Made by a program: the position numbers and the translations under genes
Origin: Roseateles sp. XES5
Lineage (GTDB): Bacteria > Pseudomonadota > Alphaproteobacteria > Rhizobiales > Rhizobiaceae
DNA length: 64,000 bases
Reading direction: 5' to 3'
NCBI RefSeq assembly: GCF_020535545.1
Contig: NZ_CP084752.1
Span: forward strand, 3,065,501 to 3,129,500
In this document: in pieces, positions 35,532 through 45,910 of the stretch
Layout of the letters: every line of letters starts with the position of its first letter
Position numbering within the stretch: position 1 is the stretch's first letter
Notes under the pieces: model-generated
What the model saw: only the letters and a program-made list of their open reading frames with translations
Databases searched by the model: none
What the model was told of the DNA's origin: nothing

Positions 35532-35870
35532 ATGGATATCCGCGAGATCAACGACGAATATTCCGTCTCCGGCCAGATCACCGTCGCCGAACTCGATGCC
35601 ATTGCCGCCATGGGCTTCAAGTCCATCGTCTGCCATCGTCCGGACCATGAGGAAGCCGGCCAGCCGGAATTTGCCGCCATCGCCGCCCGTGCCCAGGAAC
35701 TCGGCATCGAGACGGCCCATGTGCCGGTCGGCCCCATGGGCGTTACGGCGGAAGCCGTCAACGGCATGGTGGACGCGCTCGACGAGTTGCCGCGTCCGAT
35801 GCTCGGCTATTGCCGATCCGGTATGCGCTCGACGAAGACCTACGAGCAGACGCTGCATATGCGCGGGTAA
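35532..35870 (+). CDS. DUF442/TIGR01244 phosphatase- or rhodanese-like protein
   Basis: 112 residues. The fold is dual-specificity-phosphatase-like, with the Cys-x5-Arg type loop as LGYCRSGMRSTKTYEQ. The N-terminal block is NDEYSVSGQITVAELDAIAAMGFKS. In other bacteria this domain is fused to Blh-type beta-lactamase-like sulfur dioxygenases. ATG 35532 follows AAAGGACC. Role unknown; sulfide handling is the usual suggestion. Confidence 0.83.
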   Translation: MDIREINDEYSVSGQITVAELDAIAAMGFKSIVCHRPDHEEAGQPEFAAIAARAQELGIETAHVPVGPMGVTAEAVNGMVDALDELPRPMLGYCRSGMRSTKTYEQTLHMRG

Positions 35871-35904
35871 GACGGGAGGGCCTGCCCCTCAACCGTCTCC
35901 AGCC

Positions 35905-36018
35905 CTTCTTCCCGCAGGCGGGGCGAAGGGCCCGTTGCGCTGGTTCCTGAAAATAGCGTTCCTTGCAGGAAGCCGAGGCATCGCTTCGGCGTCCTTCTCC
36001 CGTTTGCGCGGGAGAAGG
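35905..36018. repeat. Intergenic hairpin repeats (REP-like)
   Basis: One hairpin has a perfect 10-bp stem CCTTCTCCCG/CGGGAGAAGG (35993-36002, 36009-36018). Another lies near 35905-35930 (CTTC...GAAG type around GCAGGCGG). Such CTTCTCCC-type stems recur between genes in rhizobial genomes. They sit between convergent genes and may also terminate transcription. Confidence 0.55.
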
Positions 36019-36054
36019 TTCCGGTTGCAGGATCAGGCGCTTGCGCCCCAAGCC

Positions 36055-37704
36055 TTATTTGCCGCTGCGGATATCCGAGAGCGTGCGCGTCGGCGTGATG
36101 GCTTCCGGGTCGAGCTTCACTTCGATGATCGCCGGCTTGCCGCTGGCGCGGGCGCGCAGGAAGGCGGGGGCGAAGTCTTCCGTCTTTTCCACCGTCTCGC
36201 CGTGACCGCCATAGGCGACGGCAAGGGCGGCGAAGTCCGGATTGGTGAGATCCGTGGCGCTGACGCGGCCGGGATATTCCCGTTCCTGGTGCATGCGGAT
36301 CGTGCCGTAGATGCCGTTGTTGACGACGACGGTGATGAGCGGAAGCTGGTAGCGCACGGCGGTGGCGAATTCCTGCCCATGCATCATGAAGCAGCCGTCG
36401 CCGGCAAAGCAGATGACCTCACGTTCGGGGTGCAGTTGCTTGGCGGCGACCGCGGCCGGCAGGCCGTAGCCCATCGAACCGGAGGTCGGCGCGGCCTGCG
36501 TGCCGAAACGGCGGAAACGATGGAAGCGGTGCACCCAGGTGGCGTAGTTGCCGGCGCCGTTGGTGAAGATCGTGTCTTCGGCCGTGTTCTCTTCCAGCCA
36601 GGCCATGATCGGCCCCATCTGCACATTGCCGGGGCCTGCCATCGGCGGCGTCGACCATGTCAGATAGGCGTCGTGCATCGCGGCCGTGCGGGCGGCCCAG
36701 CGCGGCGCGGATTTTGGTGCGAGGCCTTCCAGCGCGGCGACGAAATCGTCCGGCGCGGCGCAGATCGCAAGATCGGGGCGATAGACGCGGCCGAGTTCCG
36801 ACGGGTCGGGGTAGACATGCACCAGCTTCTGCTGCGGATAGGGGCTCTTGATCAGGCTGTAGGTGGATGACGGCATTTCCGAATAGCGGCCGCCGAGCAG
36901 CACGATAAGGTCGGCCTCGCGGATTTCCTTGCCGAGCGTCGGATTGATGCCGATGCCGGAATCGCCGGCATAGTTCGGGTGCTGGTGATCGAACAGCATC
37001 TGGCGGCGGAAGGAACAGGCGACGGGCAGCGACCAGCGTTCGGCAAAGGCCGTGATGCCGGCGACACTTTCGTCCGACCAGCGTGTGCCGCCAAGGATGA
37101 CGAGGGGACGTTCGGCCTTTTCGAGAAGGCCGGCGAGTTCTTCCACCTGTTTGCGGCCCGGATGGGCTTCCACCGGCATATAGGCCTGCGGCGCAACCGC
37201 CTCGACCTCGTCCGTCAGCATATCCTCCGGCAGGGCCAGCACCACCGGGCCGGGACGGCCGGAGGTCGCGACGGCGAAGGCACGGGTGATGAATTCGGGG
37301 ATGCGGCGGGCGTCGTCGATCTCGGCCACCCATTTGGCGACCTCGGTGAAGGCGCGGCGGTAGTCCACCTCCTGGAAGGCCTCGCGGTCGCGCTGATCGC
37401 TGGCCACCTGGCCGATGAAGAGAATCATCGGCGTGCTGTCCTGGAAGGCGGTGTGCAGGCCGATGCTGGCATTGGTGGCGCCGGGGCCGCGGGTCACGAA
37501 GCAGATGCCGGGCCGGCCGGTCAGCTTGCCCTGGGCCTCGGCCATGAAGGCCGCCCCGCCCTCCTGGCGGCAGGCGATGACGTCGACATTGGTGTCGTGC
37601 AGCGCATCGAGCACCGCGAGGTAGCTTTCGCCCGGCACGCAGGCGACGCGCTTGACGCCGTTGGCAACGAGGGCGTCGACGATCAACTGGCCACCGGTCT
37701 TCAT
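36055..37704 (-). CDS. Thiamine-pyrophosphate enzyme, acetolactate-synthase-like
   Basis: 549 residues. The three TPP-enzyme domains are present: N-terminal Pyr domain with the activating Glu in CRQEGGAAFMAEAQG, a central domain (ERPLVILGGTRWSDE), and the PP domain with GDGCFMMHGQEFATAVRYQLP...NN. It resembles the AHAS/2-hydroxyacyl-CoA-lyase branch. ATG 37704 overlaps the stop of the CoA-transferase gene (ATGA), so the two act together. That pairing recalls oxalyl-CoA decarboxylase with formyl-CoA transferase or a 2-hydroxyacyl-CoA lyase module, but the substrate is not readable here. Confidence 0.87.
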   Translation of the reverse strand: MKTGGQLIVDALVANGVKRVACVPGESYLAVLDALHDTNVDVIACRQEGGAAFMAEAQGKLTGRPGICFVTRGPGATNASIGLHTAFQDSTPMILFIGQVASDQRDREAFQEVDYRRAFTEVAKWVAEIDDARRIPEFITRAFAVATSGRPGPVVLALPEDMLTDEVEAVAPQAYMPVEAHPGRKQVEELAGLLEKAERPLVILGGTRWSDESVAGITAFAERWSLPVACSFRRQMLFDHQHPNYAGDSGIGINPTLGKEIREADLIVLLGGRYSEMPSSTYSLIKSPYPQQKLVHVYPDPSELGRVYRPDLAICAAPDDFVAALEGLAPKSAPRWAARTAAMHDAYLTWSTPPMAGPGNVQMGPIMAWLEENTAEDTIFTNGAGNYATWVHRFHRFRRFGTQAAPTSGSMGYGLPAAVAAKQLHPEREVICFAGDGCFMMHGQEFATAVRYQLPLITVVVNNGIYGTIRMHQEREYPGRVSATDLTNPDFAALAVAYGGHGETVEKTEDFAPAFLRARASGKPAIIEVKLDPEAITPTRTLSDIRSGK

Positions 37705-38897
37705 GCGCTTTTCTTTCCTGCTTCGAGCGTTTCGAGTTCTGCCATCACGGCGTCGGTATGTTCGCCGAGCCGCGGGCTCGGGCGGTGGTAGGTCAGCGGC
37801 GTGCCGGAAAAGACGATGGGCGTGCGCACGCCGGGGATGAGATTGCCGTCGGCATCCGGCAGGTCGATGCGTAGGCCCCGGGCCTTCACCTGCGGATCGT
37901 CGAAGGTTTCGGCGATGGAGTTGATCGGCCCCGCCGGCACGCCCTCGCGCTCGCAGGCGGCCAGAAGATCGGCCTTGCTGATGCCGGCCGTCGCGCCGGT
38001 GACGAGGCGGCGCACCTCGTCGCGGTTGGCGACGCGGGCGCGGTTGGTGGAGAAGCGCTCGTCATCCGCGACGCCGTCGAGCTTCAGGACGCCGCAGAGC
38101 TTGCGGAACTGCCCGTCATTGCCGACGGCGAGGATGATGTGTCCATCCGATGTGGGCACGACCTCATAGGGCGAGATGTTGGGATGGGCATTGCCGAGCC
38201 GCTTCGGGGCGACGCCCGAGGCGAGGAAATTCATGTTCTGGTTCGCCATGACGGCGGACTGCACGTCGAGCAGCGCCATGTCGACATGCTGGCCCTTGCC
38301 GGTCTTCATGACATGGATGAGCGCGGCCTGGATGGCGGTGACGGCATAGATGCCGGTGAAGATATCGGCGATGGCGACGCCTGCCTTCATCGGCTCGCCA
38401 TCCGGCGCGCCGGTCACGGACATGAAGCCGGACATGCCCTGCACGATGTAGTCGTAGCCGGCACGGGCGGCATAGGGCCCGTCCTGGCCGAAGCCGGTGA
38501 CGGAGCAATAGACGAGCTTGGGGTGCGTCTTCGCAAGGCTCTGGTAGTCGAGCCCGTATTTCGTCAGGCCCCCCACCTTGAAGTTCTCGATCACCACGTC
38601 GGCGGTGGCGATGAGGCGATGGACGATCTGGCGGCCTTCCTCTGTCTTGAGGTCGACGGCGATGGAGCGCTTGCCGCGGTTGGTGGAATGGTAATAGGCG
38701 GCCGAAAGGTTTTCGCCGTCCTTGCCCGTCACGAAGGGCGGGCCCCAGGCGCGCGTATCGTCGCCGCCGTCGGGATTTTCGATCTTGATGACGTCGGCGC
38801 CCATGTCGGCCAGCATCTGGCCGGCCCAGGGCCCGGCGAGAACCCGCGCCAGTTCGATGACCCTTATGCCGGCAAGCGGCAGGTTCGACGTCTCCAT
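37701..38897 (-). CDS. Class III (CaiB/BaiF) CoA-transferase
   Basis: 398 residues: LPLAGIRVIELARVLAGPWAGQMLADMGADVIKIE at the start (here shown for its GPWAGQMLADMGAD core), RGKRSIAVDLKTEEGR, ENFKVGGLTKYGLDY, and AARAGYDYIVQGMSGFMSVTG. Family members move CoA between carboxylates via an aspartyl-CoA intermediate. ATG 38897 has GAGGAGGA five bases upstream, and an in-frame extension to 38993 is not needed. Operon with the TPP enzyme; both may follow the DMT exporter gene. Confidence 0.9.
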   Translation of the reverse strand: METSNLPLAGIRVIELARVLAGPWAGQMLADMGADVIKIENPDGGDDTRAWGPPFVTGKDGENLSAAYYHSTNRGKRSIAVDLKTEEGRQIVHRLIATADVVIENFKVGGLTKYGLDYQSLAKTHPKLVYCSVTGFGQDGPYAARAGYDYIVQGMSGFMSVTGAPDGEPMKAGVAIADIFTGIYAVTAIQAALIHVMKTGKGQHVDMALLDVQSAVMANQNMNFLASGVAPKRLGNAHPNISPYEVVPTSDGHIILAVGNDGQFRKLCGVLKLDGVADDERFSTNRARVANRDEVRRLVTGATAGISKADLLAACEREGVPAGPINSIAETFDDPQVKARGLRIDLPDADGNLIPGVRTPIVFSGTPLTYHRPSPRLGEHTDAVMAELETLEAGKKSA

Positions 38898-39052
38898 CGT
38901 GTCCTCCTCCTCGACGGGCGCACGACCGCGACCGCCGGGCTTTTCGCCCGTTTCGCCTTGGATAACAAAAAGCCGCCGGGCAGGATAGCGCAAGGCGCCG
39001 GGGACATCATGACGCCTCAGACTGACTTGATGCCCGGCCGGTTACGCCCCTG

Positions 39053-39997
39053 TCAGACCGGCGTAGAAACCGGCGGGATGGTGGCCGTCTTGCCGATCTG
39101 CCGCTCGCGCCAGATGATGTAGAGGCCCGAGCTGATGATGATGGCGATGCCGAGCCATTTCAGCGCGTCCGGCAGGTCGCCGAACACCCACCAACTGAGC
39201 ACCGTGGCCGAAACGATCTCCAGATATTGCAGCGGGGCGAGCGTGGAGGCGGGAGCCGAGCGATAGGCATAGACGCCGAGCACGCCGGCAATGGTGGCCG
39301 CGACGGCCGCACCGGCGATGTAGAGCGTGTTCGCCATGTCGGGCATGACCGGCGTCAGCATGGCGATGCCCGCCTTGCCGCCGACGGCGAGCAGCAGACC
39401 GGAAAACACCGCGCCCCAGGCGCCGGCATAGAGCTGCATGGACCAGGGGTCCTCCTTCTGCGCGACAAGCCGCGTCAGAAGGTAGAAGAGCGCCATGGAA
39501 ATGGCGGCGACCACGGGCAAGAGTGCGATGGGGCCGACCTCCTGCAGGCTCGGCTGGATGACCAGCATGGAGCCGAAGAAGCCGACGCCGCAGGCCGTGT
39601 AGCGCCGCCAGCCGATGGTTTCCTTGAGGACGATCGAGCCGAGAATGGTGAGGATGATCGGCTCGACGAAGAAGATGGCGATGGCGTCCGCCACCTCCAT
39701 CACCGCGAGCGGCGTGAAGAAGGCGATCATGGTGATGGCCATCAGCAGGCCGCGGGCGGCATGCAGGCCCATCTTCTTCCAGGTCACGTTGAACAGCGTG
39801 CCGCGCATAAGGCAGATCGGCCCCAGCACCAGCATCTGGAAGACGAGGCGCACGCAGGCGATCTCCGTCGCCGGCACGGTGGTGACGGCAAGCTTGGCGA
39901 AGATGTCGATGATCGGTGAGACGAGCACCGAAAGCACCATCAGAAGAAGCCCGAGGCTGACATCCTGGCGAAGGGGCGTTGCGGCTTGCGTGTTCAT
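39053..39997 (-). CDS. DMT/EamA-family transporter
   Basis: 314 residues, ten membrane segments in two EamA repeats (LGLLLMVLSVLVSPIIDIFA; later IAGAAVAATIAGVLGVYAY). ATG 39997 overlaps the stop of the preceding hydrolase gene (ATGA). Exports or imports small metabolites; substrate unknown. The CoA-transferase gene begins 155 bp downstream on the same strand. Confidence 0.88.
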   Translation of the reverse strand: MNTQAATPLRQDVSLGLLLMVLSVLVSPIIDIFAKLAVTTVPATEIACVRLVFQMLVLGPICLMRGTLFNVTWKKMGLHAARGLLMAITMIAFFTPLAVMEVADAIAIFFVEPIILTILGSIVLKETIGWRRYTACGVGFFGSMLVIQPSLQEVGPIALLPVVAAISMALFYLLTRLVAQKEDPWSMQLYAGAWGAVFSGLLLAVGGKAGIAMLTPVMPDMANTLYIAGAAVAATIAGVLGVYAYRSAPASTLAPLQYLEIVSATVLSWWVFGDLPDALKWLGIAIIISSGLYIIWRERQIGKTATIPPVSTPV

Positions 39998-40959
39998 GAG
40001 GGTTCCGGGACCGGGCGCCGCGTGGCGACGACCCGCCTGCACCAGCCGGCAAAGGCATCGATGGCGGGATCGCGCAGCGCCGGGCTTTCGTTCAGCGTTT
40101 CGTGTCGCATGCCGCGATAGACGATCGTGGTCACGTCCTCAAGCCGCGATTTTTTCAGTCGTTCGGCAAAGGCCAGCGTTGCCCGGCCGCGATCCGTCGC
40201 CGGATCCTCGTCGCCGCCGACGAGATGGACCGGCAGCGTCTTCGGCAGCCGCGCCAGCCCTTCGGCGGAGGCATCGGCGAAGGTCACGGCGAAGATGTCG
40301 ATCCACATGGACACGTTGACGTCGAAGCCGCAGAGCGGATCGGCGATATAGGCATCGACCTCGCGGGCTTCGTGCGACAGCCAGTCGAAGGCCGTGCGGT
40401 GGCCGGGAATGGACTTGCCCCAGGCTGCGAAGGTGAGCTTCGGCAGGATGCCGCTCGGCACGTCCGATCCCTTCAGCATGCGTTCTCCCGCCAGCACGAC
40501 CTGCGCGAGGCGTCCGGCGAGACCCGGCTCTAGGTTGGAGTTCCACACGGCGAGCGCGTCGATATCCGACGGATGCGCCTCGGCGAAGGCGAGCGCCAAA
40601 AGCCCGCCCATGGAATGACCGAAGAGCACGACCGGCAGGCCCTTGTGGCGGCTGACGGCGTGGTCGCGTACGGCGCGCATGTCGGCGATCACCCGCTCGA
40701 TCCCGTCTCGCGGCGCAAACTGGCCGCGCGGGGCGTCCGGCGCGGTGGTGAAGCCGTGGCCGCGATGGTCGTGCGCATAGACATGAAATCCTTCCGCGGC
40801 CATGCGCGCGGCAAAGGCGGCATAACGCGCGCTGTGCTCTGCAAGTCCATGGCTGACGAGGAGGATGCCCCGTGCTTCGCCGCGCGCCGGTTCGTGCCGT
40901 AGCGCCAGCGCCGCCCCGCTCGGGCTCTTCAGGGTTTCTGTCTCTGAAAACACGGCCAT
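39994..40959 (-). CDS. Alpha/beta hydrolase, lysophospholipase/monoacylglycerol-lipase type
   Basis: 321 residues. The nucleophile elbow is GHSMGGL, the oxyanion region is VSHGLAEHSARYAAFA, and HVYAHDHRGHGFT precedes it. The Asp is in GGDEDPATD and the His in GMRHETLNE. No signal peptide. Likely hydrolyses a lysolipid or monoglyceride. First gene of the minus-strand unit that overlaps the DMT gene. Confidence 0.88.
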   Translation of the reverse strand: MAVFSETETLKSPSGAALALRHEPARGEARGILLVSHGLAEHSARYAAFAARMAAEGFHVYAHDHRGHGFTTAPDAPRGQFAPRDGIERVIADMRAVRDHAVSRHKGLPVVLFGHSMGGLLALAFAEAHPSDIDALAVWNSNLEPGLAGRLAQVVLAGERMLKGSDVPSGILPKLTFAAWGKSIPGHRTAFDWLSHEAREVDAYIADPLCGFDVNVSMWIDIFAVTFADASAEGLARLPKTLPVHLVGGDEDPATDRGRATLAFAERLKKSRLEDVTTIVYRGMRHETLNESPALRDPAIDAFAGWCRRVVATRRPVPEPS

Positions 40960-41124
40960 TCCTCCCGTTTGTCAGAGGTCAACGCGATTTGGCGTGCAAA
41001 GACAATGGGATGCGGCGTGTATTTTGAAAATTGCTCCCGTATGTCGCGATTTTTCAGATTCAGGGTTGCAATTTTCCCGTTTTAGTCCGTAAATGATCTT
41101 GCTTTGTTCCATTCGGAGGTCGCC

Positions 41125-41859
41125 ATGAACTTGAAAGCTGCCTTGGCCTTTCTGGCCGCCTGTATCTCCTTCCTTCTCGCGCCAGGGCTCGCCCTGGCCC
41201 AATCCGCGCCCGTGGACGGTCCGGCCCGCGAAATCCTCTCCATCAGCTGGCAGTCCGGCTATTGCGCCGCGCGGCCGAAAAGTGGCGGCTGCGCGGACTT
41301 CTCCGCCGCATCGCCGGCCGCAAGCCGGTTTTCGCTGCACAGCCGCTTCCAGGCGCGCAAGAGCTATTGCGGCATCGAGGCCGATCTCCAGCAGCGGGCG
41401 CGCAAGGGCAAGTGGACGGACCTGCCGGCCATCACGCTCGCCTCGGCCACGCAGGAGCGCCTGCTGGCGGCGATGCCGGCCGCGCGGCTCGGCCTCGACC
41501 GACAGCAATGGCTGCGCAGCGGCAGCTGTGTCGCGACCTCGCCGGAGGCCTATTACAGCCGCTCGCTCGACCTGCTCGATCAGTTGAACGCCTCGCCGGT
41601 ATTGGCGCTCTTTGCCGGCAAGGCGGGCGGCACGGTGACGCTCGCCGAAGTGCGCGCCGCCTTCGATACGGCCTTCGGCGCCGGTGCCGGGGAGCGCGTG
41701 CGGCTCACCTGCCGCAAGGTGGACGACAAGGCCATCGTGATCGGGCTCACCATTGGCGTCGCGAGCGGCGAGGGCACGCTCGCCACCCTGATCGATGCAT
41801 CGTCGCCGACGAAATCGCGCTGCACGGAAGGTTTGACGGGGACGGCGCAATCCGGCTGA
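41125..41859 (+). CDS. RNase T2-like secreted protein lacking second catalytic motif
   Basis: 244 residues with a signal peptide (KAALAFLAACISFLLAPGLALA). The RNase T2 frame is visible: SISWQSGYCAARP, CAS-I-like FSLHSRFQARKSYCG, and the paired cysteines. The CAS II motif HEWxKHGxC reads QQWLRSGSC, so the catalytic His, Glu and His are all replaced while the Trp, Gly and Cys scaffold remains. It is probably not an active T2 nuclease; binding or inhibition is possible. ATG 41125 follows GGAGGT. Confidence 0.65.
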   Translation: MNLKAALAFLAACISFLLAPGLALAQSAPVDGPAREILSISWQSGYCAARPKSGGCADFSAASPAASRFSLHSRFQARKSYCGIEADLQQRARKGKWTDLPAITLASATQERLLAAMPAARLGLDRQQWLRSGSCVATSPEAYYSRSLDLLDQLNASPVLALFAGKAGGTVTLAEVRAAFDTAFGAGAGERVRLTCRKVDDKAIVIGLTIGVASGEGTLATLIDASSPTKSRCTEGLTGTAQSG

Positions 41860-41951
41860 CAAACGCCTTCGCCCGCGGCTTTCGCAGATTGCCGCGGGCG
41901 TAGAATTCGCCTACATAGCGGGCAAATTTGTCCGATCCGGAGCGCGTTTTC

Positions 41952-43601
<1,650 letters not shown>

Positions 43602-43668
43602 GCGATGCAACGCCCCGAAGCGTGGCCGGCGGCGGGCATCCGCCGCATGCTGCCCCGCGACGCCTATC

Positions 43669-43694
43669 AAAAACCCCGGTTCGCCGGGGTTTTT
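43669..43694. terminator. Terminator of ettA
   Basis: The stem AAAAACCCCGG/CCGGGGTTTTT with a UUCG tetraloop works in both directions. Confidence 0.9.
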
Positions 43695-43756
43695 CTTTGC
43701 CGCTGTTGATGGGAAGATCGCGACACGGATTGGCTCTTGCGCGACGCAAGTTAATC

Positions 43757-43776
43757 ACATAAACATATCTTTATGT
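43757..43776. promoter_or_regulatory. Operator candidate ACATAAA-N6-TTTATGT
   Basis: A perfect 7-bp inverted repeat with a 6-bp spacer lies 17 bp ahead of the ArsR-methyltransferase start. It is the size and shape of ArsR-family operators and probably the autoregulatory site for the following gene and metF. Confidence 0.65.
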
Positions 43777-43792
43777 CTTGATTGGAAAGATC

Positions 43793-44800
43793 ATGGGCGA
43801 CACGCAAAAACTCGGACTGGACGACATCGTGGAGATCCTGAAGGCGGCGGGCGAGCCGACGCGCCTTCGCCTGCTCGCGCTCCTGTCGCATGGCGACCTG
43901 ACGGTGACGGACCTCACGGACATTCTCGGCCAGTCTCAGCCGCGCATCTCGCGTCACCTGAAGCTGCTTGCCGAAGCCGCGCTGGTCGATCGCTACCAGG
44001 AAGGCGCCTGGGCCTTCTTCCGGCTGAGCCAGGGCGGTCCCGCCGTCACGCTTGCCCGTCAGTTGCTCGATGCGGCCGAGCCGGCCGATGCGGTCTTCGC
44101 TCGCGACGACGAACGGTTGCGTGTGCTCAAGAAGATCCGCGCCGAGAAGGCGCAGGCCTATTTCAGCCGCAACGCGGCGGAGTGGGATGCCGTGCGGCGC
44201 CTGCATGTCAGCGAGGCGGAGGTCGAGGCGCGGCTTGCCGCGATGATCGGCACCGAGCCGGTTGACGGCTTCCTGGACCTCGGCACCGGCACGGGCCGCA
44301 TCCTCCAGCTCTTCGAGGGCCTTTACCGACGCGGCGTCGGCGTCGACGCCAGCCGTGACATGCTCGCGGTGGCGCGCGCCAATCTCGACCGCGCGGGCAT
44401 CACCAAGGCCTCGATCCGCCACGGCGACATTTTCAACCTGCCGCTGGAACGCGACGAGTTCGATGTCGTGACGATCCACCAGGTTCTGCACTTCCTCGAC
44501 GAGCCGGAAGCGGCGGTCGCGGAGGCGGCGCGCATGCTGGCCCCCGGCGGTCGGCTTGCCATCATCGATCTTGCCCCGCACGCGCTGGAGCACCTGCGCG
44601 ACGAGCACGCCCATATCCGCCTCGGCTTCTCGCACCAGACGCTTTGCGAATGGCTGGAGAAGGCGGGTCTTTCCGTCGAAGAGGTCGTCGACCTCAAGCC
44701 CGCGCATTCGGCCGCCGATGCGCTCACCGTGACCATCTGGCTTGCCCGCGACCAGCGCGAGCGGGCGGCCGACCCTATCGCGATCCGCAGGAGGAGTTGA
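43793..44800 (+). CDS. ArsR-family regulator fused to SAM-dependent methyltransferase
   Basis: 335 residues. Residues ~8-85 form an ArsR helix-turn-helix (AAGEPTRLRLLALLSHGDLT, SQPRISRHLKLLAEAALV). No metal-site Cys pattern is present. A Rossmann methyltransferase domain follows (~145-300: DGFLDLGTGTGRILQLFE, GVDASRDMLAVARANL, VTIHQVLHFLDEP). The gene precedes metF by 1 bp, so it probably senses S-adenosylmethionine or S-adenosylhomocysteine and controls methionine-cycle genes (inference). ATG 43793 has GGAAAG upstream. Confidence 0.88.
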   Translation: MGDTQKLGLDDIVEILKAAGEPTRLRLLALLSHGDLTVTDLTDILGQSQPRISRHLKLLAEAALVDRYQEGAWAFFRLSQGGPAVTLARQLLDAAEPADAVFARDDERLRVLKKIRAEKAQAYFSRNAAEWDAVRRLHVSEAEVEARLAAMIGTEPVDGFLDLGTGTGRILQLFEGLYRRGVGVDASRDMLAVARANLDRAGITKASIRHGDIFNLPLERDEFDVVTIHQVLHFLDEPEAAVAEAARMLAPGGRLAIIDLAPHALEHLRDEHAHIRLGFSHQTLCEWLEKAGLSVEEVVDLKPAHSAADALTVTIWLARDQRERAADPIAIRRRS

Positions 44801-44801
44801 C

Positions 44802-45707
44802 ATGAAGCCGGCGACCGCCATCCGAGCCCACAAGGACATCCGTCTGTCTTTCGAGTTCTTCCCGCCGAAATCCGCGGAGGCCGAAAGCCAGCTCTGGGAA
44901 ACGGCCGCCGAGCTTTCGGCCTATGATCCGGGCTTCATGTCGGTCACCTACGGCGCGGGCGGCTCCACCAAGGCGCCGACGCTGGCGACGGTCCGCCACC
45001 TTCTTGCCATGGGCCTGCCGACGGCGTCGCACCTCACCTGCGTCGGCGCCACCAAGGAGGAGGTCCACGCCGTCGTCGCCGAATTCCAGGCGGTCGGGGT
45101 CAAGCATTTCGTGGCGTTGCGCGGCGACCCGCCGGGCGGCGTCGGCACGGCCTACCAGCCGCATCCCGGCGGCTATGCCAATGCGGCGGAACTGGCCGCT
45201 GGCCTGCGCGGTCTCGGCGATTTCGAGGTTTCCGTCTCCGCCTATCCGGAAAAGCATCCCCAGAGCCCGGACGTGGCCGCAGACATCGACATGCTGAAGC
45301 GCAAGGTGGACGCCGGCGCGACGCGCGCGCTGACGCAGTTCTTCTTCGAGAACGACGATTTCGAGCGCTACCTGGAGCGTGTGCGCAAGGCGGGCATCGA
45401 CATTCCCGTCGTGCCGGGCATCCTGCCGGTGCACAATCTCGCACAGGTCCAGAAATTCGCCGGTCTCTGCGGCGCCACGGTGCCCGGCTGGCTCGCCGGC
45501 CGCCTCTCGCCTTTCGACGACCGTCCGCAGGAGCGTGCCGCCGTCGCAGTCGAACTGGCGATCCGCCAGGTGGAGGACCTGATCGCCCGCGGCATCGGCG
45601 AATTCCATTTCTACACGATGAACCGCGCCACGCTGGTTTCGGCGGTGTGCGACGGCGTGGGCTTTGCGCGGATCGGCCGGAGCCAGGCGGCCGGCGCGGC
45701 GGCCTGA
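44802..45707 (+). CDS. metF: 5,10-methylenetetrahydrofolate reductase
   Basis: 301 residues. It reduces methylene-THF to methyl-THF for methionine synthesis. The FAD-barrel blocks are SFEFFPPKSAEAE, FMSVTYGAGGST, HLTCVGATKEEV, VALRGDPPGG, VSAYPEKHPQSPD and TQFFFENDDFERYL. ATG 44802 follows GAGGAG, one base after the regulator stop, indicating a two-gene operon. A strong terminator follows. Confidence 0.95.
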   Translation: MKPATAIRAHKDIRLSFEFFPPKSAEAESQLWETAAELSAYDPGFMSVTYGAGGSTKAPTLATVRHLLAMGLPTASHLTCVGATKEEVHAVVAEFQAVGVKHFVALRGDPPGGVGTAYQPHPGGYANAAELAAGLRGLGDFEVSVSAYPEKHPQSPDVAADIDMLKRKVDAGATRALTQFFFENDDFERYLERVRKAGIDIPVVPGILPVHNLAQVQKFAGLCGATVPGWLAGRLSPFDDRPQERAAVAVELAIRQVEDLIARGIGEFHFYTMNRATLVSAVCDGVGFARIGRSQAAGAAA

Positions 45708-45733
45708 GGCCTTACCCGCAGAACCTGAAAATG

Positions 45734-45769
45734 AAAACGCATGGCGCCGTCTCCGGGGCCATGCGTTTT
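45734..45769. terminator. Bidirectional terminator of metF
   Basis: The stem AAAACGCATGGC/GCCATGCGTTTT is followed by T on both strands. It also lies downstream of the small minus-strand gene. Confidence 0.9.
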
Positions 45770-45832
45770 TCGAATTCGTGTGGGCAGGATTTCTTGTTTT
45801 GTCCCTTGCCCTTCCTGTGCGCTGTGTCGCCC

Positions 45833-45910
45833 TTAGATGAAGATCATCGTTGCGACGAAGAGGAACGCGGCACTGATCACCAGAACATTCAAGGAATGTG
45901 TGAGTCCCAT
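45833..45910 (-). CDS. 25-residue hydrophobic small membrane protein
   Basis: A reading frame of 25 codons plus stop, too short for usual gene finders. It starts MGLTHSLNVLV and ends FVATMIFI: a polar start then one continuous membrane-spanning segment. The ribosome-binding site AAGGAGGT is perfect and lies 5-6 bases ahead of the ATG, the best in the region. The stop is followed after ~65 bp by the shared terminator. Function unknown; single-span micro-proteins of this kind often attach to transporters or envelope complexes. Conservation was not testable here. Confidence 0.7.
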   Translation of the reverse strand: MGLTHSLNVLVISAAFLFVATMIFI

